A stretch of 64,000 bases of DNA from Letharia columbiana (Eukaryota; Ascomycota; Lecanoromycetes; Lecanorales; Parmeliaceae), in contig NW_023501038.1 of the NCBI RefSeq assembly GCF_014066305.1, positions 1,343,001 to 1,407,000 on the forward strand. Direction: 5' to 3'. The stretch's first letter is position 1. Each line of letters begins with the position of its first letter. The notes beneath the pieces are model-generated. The model was given only the letters and a program-made list of their open reading frames with translations. It was not told the origin of the DNA and did no database searches. Of this stretch, positions 35,001-49,100 are shown piece after piece. A program made the translations under genes and the position numbers.

Positions 35001-36569
35001 TACTCGAAAATATAAATCGACGCTAAATATTATCTCTTTCTTAGCGATTTCCTTATTAATAATAAAGATCGTATTTAGATTCTTACTTCTAATCTAATTT
35101 ATATTAAGATCGTTTATAACTATTATTTAATTTATAATACTTTAAGATTTAAGAATTCGAGATTTTATTTTTTATATTAGAATTATTAGCTACGTATTTT
35201 TTTAAATAATAAGTTCTCGCTAATAAAGGGAATATAAAGAAATTATCGTTATAAGAATAAATTTATACGTTTTCGGTAATTAAAAAGATAATTAAAATTC
35301 TATTCTATATTAAGTATTTTAATTCTCTTCTATCTAAATAAAGCACTTTTAATTATCTTATTCTTATTTTTTATATACTTTCTCTTATTATATATCGATA
35401 TATTATTTATATAAGCTTTATATCTTTAATTATTAATATAACTCTTTTATTATAAATAGTATAGAGGTTATTAACTATATAATTTATTAATAAAATAATA
35501 ATTTAATAGAAAGTTAATATACGATGAAATTTCGATATTAGAATTACTTTAATAACTTCTTATAATATATTTAATATAAAAGCTTAAATTCGTATAATAT
35601 AATAAGATGATAATATTATATTAATAATCTCTTATATTATATAAGTAAAAGATCTTTTTAAAAAAAGTAAATTAATTAATTTCTAATATCTTTTAATCTC
35701 TTATAAAGTAATAGTTAAATTATTATTAATTATATATATATATTACTTAATAAAATATTATATTACTATACTTATTTTCTTACTTTTAATATTAATTTTT
35801 AGTCTTTATAAGTAAAGATCTCGAAATACTCTTTCTTATAATCTTTATATCGAGAGCGCGAATAATTAAAAGCTTATCTTATTCGATTTTTTTCGTAATT
35901 ATCTTTTTACGATTAGAAGACTTTAAGATTTTCTTTTAACTTAAAGCCTTAATATAAAGATTAAATAAATAATTATTCAACTAATTATTTATATCGTTAA
36001 AAAGATTATTAAGATTTATATTATCTTTTAAATAAATTAACTTAATATATAAATTAATATTATTATCTCTATATAATAATAATATAATAGAATCGCTATC
36101 GAGATTAATAATTATTAATAATATATTATTATTAAATTAGATTAAAGCGAATAAGATAAAATAGTTATAATATAAAATATCGATAAGAAAAAATATTTAA
36201 GATATTAAGAAAGAAAGAAAGAGAGAATTTTTACTTATAGCTTTAATATTTTAAAATCTATTTAGCGTTATATTAGCGAAGTCTATTAAATTTAATTTAT
36301 TAAATTATATTATATAATATAATAATTATACTTTTAATTATTATTATAATTATATTAATTAACTTTAAAGAAATTAATTTTTTAGCTAGAAGATTTATAT
36401 CTAGATATTTAATAACTATATATTAAAATATACTTACTTTAAATTCTAGATATAAATATTTTTATTTTTAGATAAGATAAAGAAGCTATAGATTTAAGAC
36501 TAAATATTATTAAGAATCGTCTATTATTTTCTATTATATTTTAGCTATTTATAATTATTAATATATTTA

Positions 36570-37395
36570 TTAATAAGAAAGATATACTATTACTATACGA
36601 ATTTAATCGTAATATTAATAATAATTATAAAAATTAAAGCTATCGAATATAGAGATACTCGCTAATAAAAAAGATATACTATTATTATATAAATTTAATC
36701 GCGATACTAGTAGTAATTATGAAAATTAAAGCTATTAAACGTAGAGATATTTATTAATAAGAAAGGCGTGCTATTACTATGCGAATTTAATCGCGATATT
36801 AATAGTAATTATAAAAATTAAAGCTATCGAACGTAGAAATATTCGTTAATAAGAAAGGCGTATTATTACTATACGAATTTAATCGCGATACTAGTAGTAA
36901 CTATAGAAATTAAAGCTATCGAATATAAGAATACTTTCTAATAAGAAAGATATACTATTATTATATAAATTTAATCGCGATATTAATAGTAATTATAAGA
37001 ACTAAAGCTATTAAATATAGAAATACTCGCTAATAAGAAAGATATATTATTATTATATAAATTTGATTACGATATTAATAATAATTATAGAAACTAAAGT
37101 TATCGAATATAGAGATACCCGCTAATAAGAAAGGCGTACTATTATTATACGAATTTAATCGCGATATTAATAATAATTATAGAAATTAAAGTTATTAAAT
37201 ATAAGGATACTCGCTAATAAAAAAGACGTACTATTATTATATAAATTTAATCGCGATATTAATAATAACTATAGAAATTAAAGCTATCGAATATAGAGAT
37301 ACTTATTAATAAGAAAGATATACTATTACTATACGAATTTAATCGCGATATTAATAGTAACTATAGAAATTAAAGCTATTAGACGTAGGAATATA
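36570..37395. repeat. Nine-unit tandem array with an exact 92-bp period
   Basis: A core (AAGAAAGATATACTATTACT and variants, then GAATTTAATCGCGAT) begins at 36581, 36673, 36765, 36857, 36949, 37041, 37133, 37225 and 37317, exactly 92 bp apart each time. Units differ only by substitutions, chiefly CG/TA and G/A changes. The period is not a multiple of three, so the array was not an in-frame protein repeat. Confidence 0.85.
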
Positions 37396-40300
37396 ATCTC
37401 TAATTTAATATAGATTTTAGAATAAGAAGTCTCTTTTATTAGAGTAGTAATATTTTTACGAGTATATATCTATATTTAAATCGATTTAAGAAGTTTTATT
37501 CTATAAATATAAAATATATAAAGTTATTAGATTAAATATAATAATTAAATATTATTAATTAAGTATAATAAGTAGAATAATAATTAGAATATCTTATTCT
37601 CAACTTAGAATAGTTTTTCTTTTATTTATTATATATTTTCTTTTTATAAAAACTACGTCTAGACTTTAATAATATTATATTATTATTTATAAACTTATAT
37701 CTTATTATAATTATTTAAGAAATTATATATCTTTTAATTATAAAGTAATTCTTTTTATATAAAATATATATAATTAAGCCGCTAGATATTAATTAGTAAT
37801 TTTTTTTATTTATAATTATTAAAGAGTAAGTTATATTATTAAAATCGCTCGCTAATTTTATCTTTATAGCTTCTTAAAATACGCTTAATATAGAGATTTA
37901 AATTCGAAGCGAACTAATTAAATTTAGAGTTATATAAATTAAAATCTTCTTTATTATTCGAGTAAATATAGTTTAAAAAATAATTAAGTTCGTTAATCTT
38001 TATAATTCGCGGATTTTCTTTAATATATAGACTTTAAAGTCTAATTAGTAATAATATAATTAACGCATATAATTAATTTACTATCTAATTTAAATATATA
38101 TAATTAATATAACTACGTACTTTTTTTATTTATAGTTATATTTTTTAAACTTCGTATATAATCTTCTAATTTTTACCTTCGCGAAGTCTTATTTTTATTT
38201 TACTTCGATAATTTAAATAAGTCTAAATTAGTAATTAATAAATTATTAAGAATTTTCTAAACTTTTATAATTATCGAGTTAATAACTTTAATAGATAATA
38301 ATATTATATATTAACGAACTATAATTAATATTATAATTAATTATTATATTAAGAGATATAGCGCTATTAGATATATACTTATTTTATAAAAATAATATTA
38401 TTAATCTAATTTAATTATAGAATATAGAGAAAATAATTTTATTTTCTTTAGATATAGATAATATTATAATAAATAAGCGTATTATAATATAATTATTATA
38501 ATAATAAAAAGAATTTTTAAGAAAGAAGAGAGTAAATTAGAAAAGAATAATATTAAATATTTATTATCGAGCTAACTAATATTATATAACTAAAATTTTA
38601 TTAAAATAAAATATTATTTAAAGATAGATTAAGTTTAAATATTAATTAGAAAGCTAACTAAAAAAAGAAGTTAATTTTTTTTATTATTAATATATATTAT
38701 AGAGCTATATATAAGCGCTTCTTTCTATATTTTAAATATACTTTAGATATTTATAGCTATATATATACGCCCTCTTTTATATTTTATATATTTCGATATT
38801 CTTTATATACGCGATATATTTATTAAAGATAATCTTATTAATCTAATTAATTTCTATTTAATCTTATATTTATTAGTTATAAAAAAAGCTCTTTATTTTA
38901 ATATTATAACTTTATTAATTCGTTATTCTTAGATATTAAATCGTTTATAGCTTATAATTAATCTACTTACTTTCTTCTCTTCTTCTACTCTAAAGATAGA
39001 AAGAGATATTATTTCTTTTTCGCCTTCGTCTATAACGAACTAGTTATTATTTTTATAAGATTAAAAATATCGATTTAAAAATAAGATTATTTAATTAAAA
39101 GCGAAGAATATAATACTTTAATATTTTAATACTTAAGTAAAAGATATTATAATATTACTTAAATAGAAGAAAGTTATATTAATAAGAAAGATTTTAAAAC
39201 TTAAAAATAGTTTTAGTATAATAAAAGATTTAATTTTTATATATAGAAGATTTAAATAATAACTAGTTTAATTAATTAAATTATTAAAGCGTCTAAGCTA
39301 GATTTTAATTTTATATTAATATCTAATAAAATTTATTTAATAGTTTTAAGATATTAATATACGCTCTTATTAATATAATTAGTAATTAGAATATTAATTA
39401 AAAAGATATAATTTTTAATTCTAATATTTAAAATAATATAGCGACGAATAAATAATATTAAAGCGAATTAAGTATATATTATATTAAGTAGAAAAGCGTT
39501 AATAGCTAGATTAATTAGAGTTTTAAATTAATTAAGTTAAATATTAATTCTATATTAATATTATTATATACTTTTAAATATATAATTATTAATTATAATA
39601 TTAATTAGAAAGAATTAATCTCTAATTTAAAATATTAAAAATAATATAGTAATATATTATTAAAGCGGTGTGAGTTTCTATTATAGTAAGAAGATAGAAT
39701 TTATATATTAAATATTAATCTCATTTTATTTCTAATATTTTATTCGTTTACGTATCTCTTTTAATTTCTCTTTAAACGTCTTAATCTTATAATATTAATT
39801 AAATCTTTATTTAGTATAGATTTAACTTTCTTAATTAATAATACTTAATATAAGATATTAATAAGTATATTTTAATATAAAGATAATAATAAATCTTACT
39901 TTCTTTTTAATATTAATAATAAAAAATAATAGACGTAGTAATAAATAAAGATAATATAAGTTATATAGAATTAATTTAAACTTAATAGCGATTATTAATC
40001 TATTTATTAGAATTTAAGAATTAGAAAATCTTAAAAGTAAATATAATTTAACGAATATACGCTTATTAATTTCGAGAAGTTATATATTATTTATCGTTAC
40101 TATAATAAAATTCTAATTTACTTATTTATAGATTATAAAATAAGCGATATAATAGTATATATTAAGTTTAAGAAATATATTAAGAAATCTAATTTAAGTA
40201 GTTTATAATAAATAAATCTAGTCGATAATTATAAAAATTAGATATATTTCTAAATTAGATAATATAAATTATTAATAAATAAAACGATAAATAGAATATC

Positions 40301-42533
40301 TAGCTTACTATTTACTCTAGAAAAAATAATATTAAAATTCTCTTATAATATTAGAAGATCGAAAGCTTATACGCGAAGACTTTTCGAAATAATTTCGTCG
40401 CTAGATCGTAAATATTAATATTTTATTTATAATTATTAATAATTTTAAGATATTATAACTTTTACGCTATCTCGACTTTAATATATAATTAGAGTTAATA
40501 TTTATTATAAAGAATCGATTAATAAGAAAAGCTATAAAATTAAAGATAAGATTATTAAAAAATTTATTAGTTAATAATATTAAAATCTCTCTAATTTTAA
40601 ATTATTAGTTATCTTATAATTACTAATTATTTATAATAATTCTAATCTTTTTTATTAATATTAATTAATAATAATATAAGATTTTTATAGATTTTAAATA
40701 TATCGAAGATAAATATACTAGTTAGAAACTTATAAGTATTATTAATTTAATTTTTATAGAATATAAAATTTAAATTTATATATTTAAATTTATAATTAAT
40801 AACGCTAGTAATAATAATATACTCTTTAAAGATTTAATTATTTATCTTTTTATTTTCGTAGTAAAAAACTCGCTTAATATTAAAGAATTTAAGTTTTTAA
40901 ATTATTTATAATATATTTTCTATATAATATATATTATTTAATTAATTTTAAAAGAACTTCTAGATAATATTAGAGTTATTTTAATAAATAAGAAATTTTA
41001 GAGAAGTTAGAGTAATAAAGAAGATAAGAATTAAATTCGAGTAAATATAATTAATCTATCGATGACTCTAATAAAGATATAATATTTCTTATTATTATTC
41101 TAATTATTATATTATTAATTATATTAAAATTTAAAAAATTATTATATATATTAATATTAGCGACTAGCGTAAAGAGATCTTTTTTATATTATAAGCTAAA
41201 CGACTTTAAAATAAAAACGTTTTAATATTAAATAAATATTAATCTTTTAAAGAGAAGTAATATTATTAAAAACGCTCTCTTAAGCTTTTTTAGAATATTA
41301 AGATTTATTAGAATTTAATTTATTAGATATTAATTCGCACTCTACTTCTTTATATTAATATTATATACTTTTTAGAGAATAGATTAATTATTTATTTAAA
41401 ATTAAATAATAAGAAATAATTATAGATAGAAATTATAATTTAGATATTTAAATAATTTTTAATTAATTTTTAATAGATTTAATATTTAATTTAGTTTATT
41501 AAATCTTTTTATAAATTTATAAAGTTAATAAGTAGAGAAAAGAAGATTATAATTTACTATATCTTTAATATCTATAATTACTTATTTAATTATATAAATA
41601 AAAAGTTTAAGAAATTAAGAAGAAAGAGAATTTCTTAAAAAAAATAACTTTTTAAAGCTCTTAAAGCGACTTATAAGAAATTAGTTATTTATTATAATTA
41701 AACTTAATTAGATTTAGACTATCTATATAAATAAGCTATATTTCTATATTTAAATTATAATAATATAAAATTAAAGAAATTAAATTAAAAGATTAATATT
41801 AGAAAGAAATTATAGATAAAGATCTATTAAGAAACACTTAAAAAGATATTTTAAAATTATTAAAATATTAATATAAGTAATTAATTATAAAGAGCTAAGC
41901 GAATAAATTAATCGAATAAAAATACGCTTAATTAAGCGATAGAATCTAAGATTAAAAATTTAGATAATAAGAATAGATATAATTAATTTTAGTAATATAG
42001 AAGAAATAATAAGTCTTCTAATTATTATTCTAATTATAATCTTACTTCTAATCTTTATAAAGCTTCTTTTAATAATCTAATAAATCTCTCGATTTTAGAG
42101 TAATAAAAGAAATTAAAGTTTAAATATACTATAGTCGCTCGAATAGCTCGTAATATTTTTTATTCTTTCGCGAGGGCTATTATATATAAGCGATACTTCT
42201 TAATAGCTAAAAGATATTATAATACTTAGAAGTATTATTTATTAGCGATATTCTATATTCTAATAATAATTCTTTATATAAAGTATTAAGAAAATAAGTT
42301 TAAATAGATTAAACTTAATTTTAAAGGAGATCTTAATATATTAGATTAGATTAAAAGAGCTAATAGTACTTTATATAAAAACTTAATTAATAATTATAAT
42401 AATTATATTAATAAAGATAATAAGCTTATAAAAAGTACTCTAATAAATCTAATATTTATAAATTTATTAAGATATATCGCTAATACTCTATAATATATAG
42501 AGAAATAATTAATAGATTTATAGTTAGAGAGAA

Positions 42534-42663
42534 TGTTAGGGATTGCCAAGCAAGGCCTTTCGCCAAGCAAGGCTTGGCAAGGAATTACTTACTTAGAAAG
42601 TAGTTTCTTTATCAATATAATCAATTAAGTCATATTACATCAATCAGATCATTGCTCCTAGCA
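42534..42663 (+). repeat. 5' LTR (130 bp)
   Basis: It begins TGTTAGGGATTGCC and ends GCTCCTAGCA. Near the start GCCAAGCAAGGC occurs twice as a direct repeat, and GCCAAGCAAGGCTTGGC can fold into a 7-bp hairpin. It is identical to the 3' LTR. Confidence 0.93.
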
Positions 42664-42665
42664 AA

Positions 42666-42680
42666 TGGTAGCAACACCGG
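42666..42680 (+). other. Candidate primer-binding site
   Basis: TGGTAGCAACACCGG starts 2 nt after the LTR end and opens with TGG, as expected for a site pairing with the CCA end of a tRNA. The matching tRNA was not identified. Confidence 0.5.
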
Positions 42681-43119
42681 AATCGTCTTGTCAGCACCAT
42701 TCCTTTGCTTGACAAGCACCAAGAGATCCGGTAACCAAGCCTGTCATTCCCTGACAAGCACCAGCTAGAAAGCACCACAATCCTTCTACAAAGTCTTCCG
42801 CTACGCTACAAGAACAGCTTTGTTACATACACTTCCGAAGCAGCTGCTTTCTTTCCTTACAACCTTCCTTTCCCAAGAACTCCTCCGGTCGCCTACCCGA
42901 CGACATCGTCAGCCTACTTTATGCTGAAGTCGCCGAGCTATCGCCACCTGCCAAGAAGTTCGTTCCAGATCGAAGTTCCTCCCAGATCGACGATCTCGCC
43001 ACACCTTCCTTCTTGAGGAAGGAAGGAGCTTTCCCCCAAGAAATTCAAATCTAAACTCATTCCACTCTCACTTCTTTACCTACTTTCACAGTCGTCGACA
43101 TCGTCGATCAATCTTCACG

Positions 43120-46100
43120 GTGGCTTCTTCAAGATCCTCAATCTCTGCAGCAAATCCCATTTCCAGAGATACAGTGATTCTTGCGTTCCAGCTTTCGGAA
43201 TTCCTCGAAAGCAATCACTCTTTTACAAGTCTTTTTGACGAGAATACTCGTCATCTAATCACTCGGATCGTCAGAAGCAACTTCAGGCCTCCTCAAATTA
43301 GTCGAGGCACCTCCGCGAGGGACGAACGTGCTAGAGCACGGTCACAGTCTGTAGAAGCACCAAGCTGGCCGCACGACTGGGCCGTCGATAAGTCTACTCT
43401 TCGAGGCGTTCTCAGCACCTTCGAAAGGGATACCCTAGCATTTCACCGGCTTGAGGATCCTCCGTCCACTGGTGCCACTCCACACACTTCCCCTGTGACC
43501 ACCCCTTCCGAATCAAACTCCGGAAGCACTGGGTTCACCACCAGAGCCACGTCTGCGGAAGAGGCTATTTACGCTCACCCCATCGGACCCGAAATGCCTC
43601 CTCAAGAAGATCAATCTTGGAGAGAGTCCGGATTCTCTCAGCAACAATGGACTGCACTGCAAGGATTGCTTCGGAACGTTGCTTCTCAGCCCGGGCCACC
43701 GGGTCCGCCAGGCGATCCTGGCCCCCCAGGAAATGACGCTGCGGGAAACGGAGGTGGCTCGTCACACCTGAAGGCTGACGATATCGGTTTCTTTGATCCT
43801 GCCTTTGAAGGAGAAGGACCCATTGCCAATGCAGGCCGACACACTTTCTACAAGGATGTCTATGCCTTCGTAGACCGGCTCAAGGATTTCGCTGCTATCA
43901 AGGGCCACGAAAAGGTTCGGGAAATCCTACCAACGTGTTTCCGCGGTGAGGCCCTGGTCTGGCACTCCACCGAGCTCACGGAGCTTGAAAAGACACTGTT
44001 GAGAACAGCCCCGTTGGAAGCTTGGTTCGAATCCTTGACAAAGCGGTTCAAGGAAAGAGCTTCCATAGCAGTCCAGCATCTTCAAACCGAACGCTACACC
44101 ATGAGTGATGCCAGGAATAGCAAGTCGGCGCGTTCTTATGTTCAAAGTATCTTGAGACATGCGAAGGCCGCCGAGTTTACCTCCATCTACAATCAGCTAA
44201 CCGTAGCCTGGAACAACCTTTCACTGGAATTTCGACGAGATATTCCCGAGCCGACGTCGGCGACTACCCTGGGTCAATTTCTGGATCAGATCGACGCCAA
44301 GTCGAGCATTTGGTTTGAAATGGCACGGCAAAACCGTGGCCTTCCGCAGCATGTCGACAAGAAAGCGTCGACGCTGCTTAAGCAGCCTGGTCAGTACACA
44401 AGCAATAACTTCCGTCAGGGTGGATTTTCAAAGCCACCTTTTCCTTCTTTCCCGTACTCTCAGCAGCAGTCCTACCAAGGATTCCCGCCGAGGTACAACA
44501 ATTACGGGAACAACTTTGCTAATCAGCCCAATCAGTCCTATCAGCAACGGCAATCAAATCCTGTCTTGCCGGCTCCTCGGCAACCTCTACAAATTACAGG
44601 AGGAAATGCCAACTCGTCCGGTTCTCAGGCATCGTCGAGCCAGCAAAATCCTCGCTATGGAGGCAACGGATCCGGAAGGCAAGCAAACAGGCCAAATGCC
44701 GGATTCTTCAATCGTAACCAAAACAGACCACTACGACCACAGGGGACGGCATACCAAGCTAGTGAGGAAGAACCGTCGCCACCTTCTCACGACGACGTCG
44801 GATCTGAATCCACATCTCAGGACGAGAATGCCCACCAGGACCTGAGCGAGCCTAGCAACTACTATGCTGACGAGGATTTGGACTATTACCAACCCCGCCA
44901 GGAAGACGAAACAGACGGATACTTCGCAGGAGCCGTGGAGTGTCCCGCTAACGTGGCTGGGATTACCCCCGTTCCAGCGGCTGGCTATCAATGTCGCCAT
45001 TGCCACGAGGTTTTCCTCTCAAGCAATGGACTTCACCGCCACCTCGGCAACCCAGGTCGAGACCGTCGTTCTAAGCTTTCCTCATGCCCAGGCTTTCCTT
45101 CCAAGGAACGCTCGGAAATTTCTTCCGCAGCCCAGGCATATCCTTCCACCGAGGAATCGCCTAGAGATCCTCGTCCTTCCACCGAGGAACCTCCTACCAG
45201 AGAACCCGAGGAACCTTCCACCAGAGAACCTCGCGAGCCTAATCCCGAAGAATCTGGTTCCGCGAACGATGCTGCTGCGAGAAACAGGAAAGTCATCAAG
45301 TCGTCAGCGGACTCCACTCCAGAGGTCGGCACCGGCCATGCTTTCCGCAACTACCACTACGCAAGAGCTGCTGTCAAGCTGCTGCTCGATAAGGAAGCCG
45401 AAAAGGGCTGCTTGGACACAGGCTGCTCCGTCACCCTGATGGACCGGGCCTACCTAAGCAGAGCGTTCCCGAGTCTACCAGTCAAGAACATGGCTAGCCC
45501 TATCACGGTGAGGGGTTTAGGATCTAACAGACATGAAACTTCGGAATATGTAGTCACGTCTCTCTACTTCCCCAGTGAAGACGCCATAGCCATGACGTCG
45601 CCGAGGGAAATCCACATCGTCGACGAGCTCAAAGCAAATATCCTAGTCGGCATGGATATTATGGTGCCTGAAGGGATCGATATTCTCGTATCTCAATCGA
45701 GGGCATCAATTGGTAGCTGTCAGATGTCCGTGCCGATAGAAGTTCGCACCAGAGGAGGCCGTGCCGTCACACATCCCGTGCATGTCAAGAAATCCATTAC
45801 CATTCCCCCACATTCTCAGATGCAGATACCGGTGCATCATGCTTCTTTACCAGAACGTGATTTTTTCTTCGAACCAGATCACATAGACCTGACGCTTTAC
45901 GCTCATCTCGTCGACTCCTCCATGACTGCGGTGCTAGCCAAGAATGACTCGGACCGAGCAGTTAAGGTGCCTAGAAATCTTCGCTTGGGCACCGTACAGG
46001 AAGCAGAATTTGATAACTGCTACCATATCACATCCGGGAAGGAAGACGTCGTCGAACTTGCTGGTCGTCGACCCAAGAACGAACATCAGAAGGGCTGGAT

Positions 46101-49100
46101 CAAACGCGTCTTCAACAAGATTGTCACAGCATCTGCCGTTGCTATGCTAGCAACCGCCGCATGTTCCACAGCGCCGCTGTCGGCAAAAGCAGCGACTTCT
46201 GACGTGGCACCTGTTGCCGGATCCCCTACGGGATTCCTCAGCATTCCTGGAGATCCTGGCATTCCGGGAAACGTTGAAGTTCCTGCTTCCGTAACTTCCT
46301 TCCATCCGGTTCCGGAAGTAACGGTCACCACCACGACCACGGACACAATCTTGCTGAATGGGGTCACGATCCATAACGATAGTCCTTCCATCAAGGGAGT
46401 GGTCGAGGAATTCCCAACGCTCTGGCAAGAAGGCGGCTTCGCCGAGTTACCGGAGCAAGAATGGATGCGCATTCCACTGAAATCTGACTGGGAAAAGAAT
46501 GTCAGCAAGACGGCGAGGGTTTACCCTCTCAGCACCGAATCCAAAGATGTCGTTGATAAAACGTTCGACAAGCTTCACGACCAAGGAAGACTAGGCTGGA
46601 CTACCGAAGCAACGCCTTTCAGCTTCCCGGTTTTCGTTGTCTACAGAATCATGCCCGACGGTTCAAGGAAAGGACGAGCTGTCGTTGACATTCGAGGATT
46701 GAATGCTATTACCCAGACAGATGTCTACCCTTTACCTTTACAGTCAGACTTAATATCATCGGTAAAGGGCTGTCGCTATCTCAGCGTTGTCGACTGCGCA
46801 AGTTTCTTTTATCAGTGGCGCGTGCATCCCACCGATCGCCATAAACTTACGGTCGTAAGTCATCGCGGTCAGGAGACTTTCAACGTAGCAGTCATGGGTT
46901 ACAAAAATTCGCCAGTCTACGTGCAGAGACAGATAGACAGGCTACTTCGCAAGTTCAGGCGGTTTGCCAGAGCGTATGTCGATGACGTCGTTGTCTATTC
47001 AAGGACCTTGGAAGAGCATCTCGACCATCTTCGTCAGATCTTCGGTCTCTTCGTGAAGTCAGGGATATCCGTGAATCCTAAGAAGGCATTTCTCGGCTAT
47101 CCATCAGTGCATTTGCTTGGGCAGAAAGTCGATTCCCTCGGACTTTGGACCGCCGAGGATAAATTGCAAGCAATTGCTAAGCTCTCGTTTCCGGAAACCC
47201 TTTCCAAGCTGGAAACCTACTTGGGAATGACAGGTTGGCTACGTGATTACATCGCCAACTATGCTGTCATAGCAAAGCCTCTTCAAGACCGGAAAACCAT
47301 GATGCTTGCTGCGTCTCCTAGAGCCGGGCAAGAAAGGAAGAACTTTGCTTCTCGCTCCGTTCTTGGCCTACCAACTAATGCCGAGAAAGCTGCTTTTCAA
47401 GCGCTGCAGCAGGCACTGTCGACCCCATCATTCCTAGTCCATTTTGATGATAAGGCCGTACTTTACGTGGACCTTGATGCTAGCAAGTTCGGATTTGGCG
47501 CCATGATTTACCACATCAAAGGAGAGCTTGTCGGTGATTACCCCAAACGCTCTCAAGTTCAGCCGATCTTGTTCTTAAGCCGCCTTCTCAAGGACGCCGA
47601 AACAAGATACTGGCCTACGGAACTCGAAATCGCTGGGATAGTGTGGGTGCTTCGGAAAACGAGGCATATGGTCGAGTCAGCACCGAAGACAGTGGTCTAC
47701 ACGGATCACGGCTCCGCTCTCGGTATATCCAAACAGACGTCCCTATCTACGTCTTCAACGGCCAAATTAAATCTTCGCCTTATCCGAGCATCAGAATTCA
47801 TCCAGCGTTTCCGAAATCTCGAGTTCCGTCATAAACCGGGAAGGGAACATATCGTACCAGACGCTTTGTCAAGGCTTCCGAACTCCGCTGCTACCGAAGC
47901 AGCAGCTTCCGATCAAGATGCCATCGGGGAGCTCGATGCTTTACATGGCTGCGCTTACACCGCTACCACTCTTGTGGAGCTGAGCCCGGAGCTGCGTCAA
48001 CAGATTCTCGACGGTTACCAGAAGGACTCAGGATGGCACAAGATCTCAGAAACTCTTGACTCCAATGACCAAGCCGGCGAGGACGCCGCTTCTCTTCCTT
48101 TTTCCCGGGGCAGCGACGGTCTCATATGGAAAGTCGAGGCATCGACCGGCGACCATGCTTTCACGCCGAGTCGACTCTGTGTGCCACCCTCCTGTGTGCA
48201 AACCTTTTTCGAAGTCGCCCACTCCAGTCAGTCCTGTCATGCCGGATTCGCCAAATGCTACGAAAGCATATCTCGCCAATGGTACATACGCAGCCTCACA
48301 CGCCAGCTACGGGAGTATATTCGACACTGTCCTCAATGCCAGCTCTATCAGACACCTCGGCATCTGCCACATGGATCTCTGCAGCCCATTCTTACCCCGC
48401 CTGTGCCATTTCATACCTTGACAATTGATTTCATTCTCGCCCTGCCAACTTCTACCAAAGGCTACGACGTGATCATGTCCGTCACCGACAAATTTTCCAG
48501 AAGAATTACATTGATTCCTGGCAAGTCGACTTTCACTGCCGAGGATTGGGCACATCGTCTACTCCGACGACTTCGAAAGATTGACTGGGGATTACCGAAG
48601 CAAATCATTTCGGATCGTGACCGCAAGTTTCTTAGTGAACTGTGGAAGGCTCTTTTCACCAAGCTGGGCGTTAAGTTGTTGTACTCGACTGCTTATCATC
48701 CACAAACCGATGGGTCCAGTGAGCGCACTAACCAGACTGTCGAGATCGCTATTCGCTTCTGGATGTCTACGCTTGACGACGTCGCAGCCTGGCCAATTAC
48801 TATTCCAGCTATCCAAGCAAGCTACAACAACGCCATCTCTGCTCCTTTAAGCAAATCGCCAAATGAAGTTTCCTACGGTTTCTCTTTAAACCAGCCGTTA
48901 GATCTCGGCGCCTATGAGAAGCAACTGATGCCAAAGAATGTCGCTCGCCTGGAAGCATCGGATGCTATCGCCTTTGCTCAGATGAATTCGAAGTTTCACT
49001 ACGATCGACGGCATCAGCCTCAGTTCTTTCGTGTAGGCGATTACGCACTCCTACGGCTACACCGCGGCTATAACATTCCAGCTACTCAACTTACCGGAAG

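Larger units (their letters stand above)
21823..42533. repeat. RIP-saturated nested repeat block
   Basis: About 20.7 kb of extremely AT-rich DNA, nearly free of CA and TG, with TCG/CGA retained. All frames are riddled with stops; no intact gene is present. Internal structure shows that it is built from repeats: a direct-repeat pair near 23310-26972, a 0.45-kb element in two inverted copies, tandem units of about 275 bp at 30740-31560, a 95-bp direct repeat at 34412-34505 and 35075-35168, and a 92-bp array at 36570-37395. The parental transposons cannot be named by eye. Confidence 0.85.

Noticed and set aside
36570..37395. Regular array considered as a CRISPR
   Set aside because: Whole 92-bp units repeat, without unique spacers between short repeats, and the context is fungal RIP DNA.
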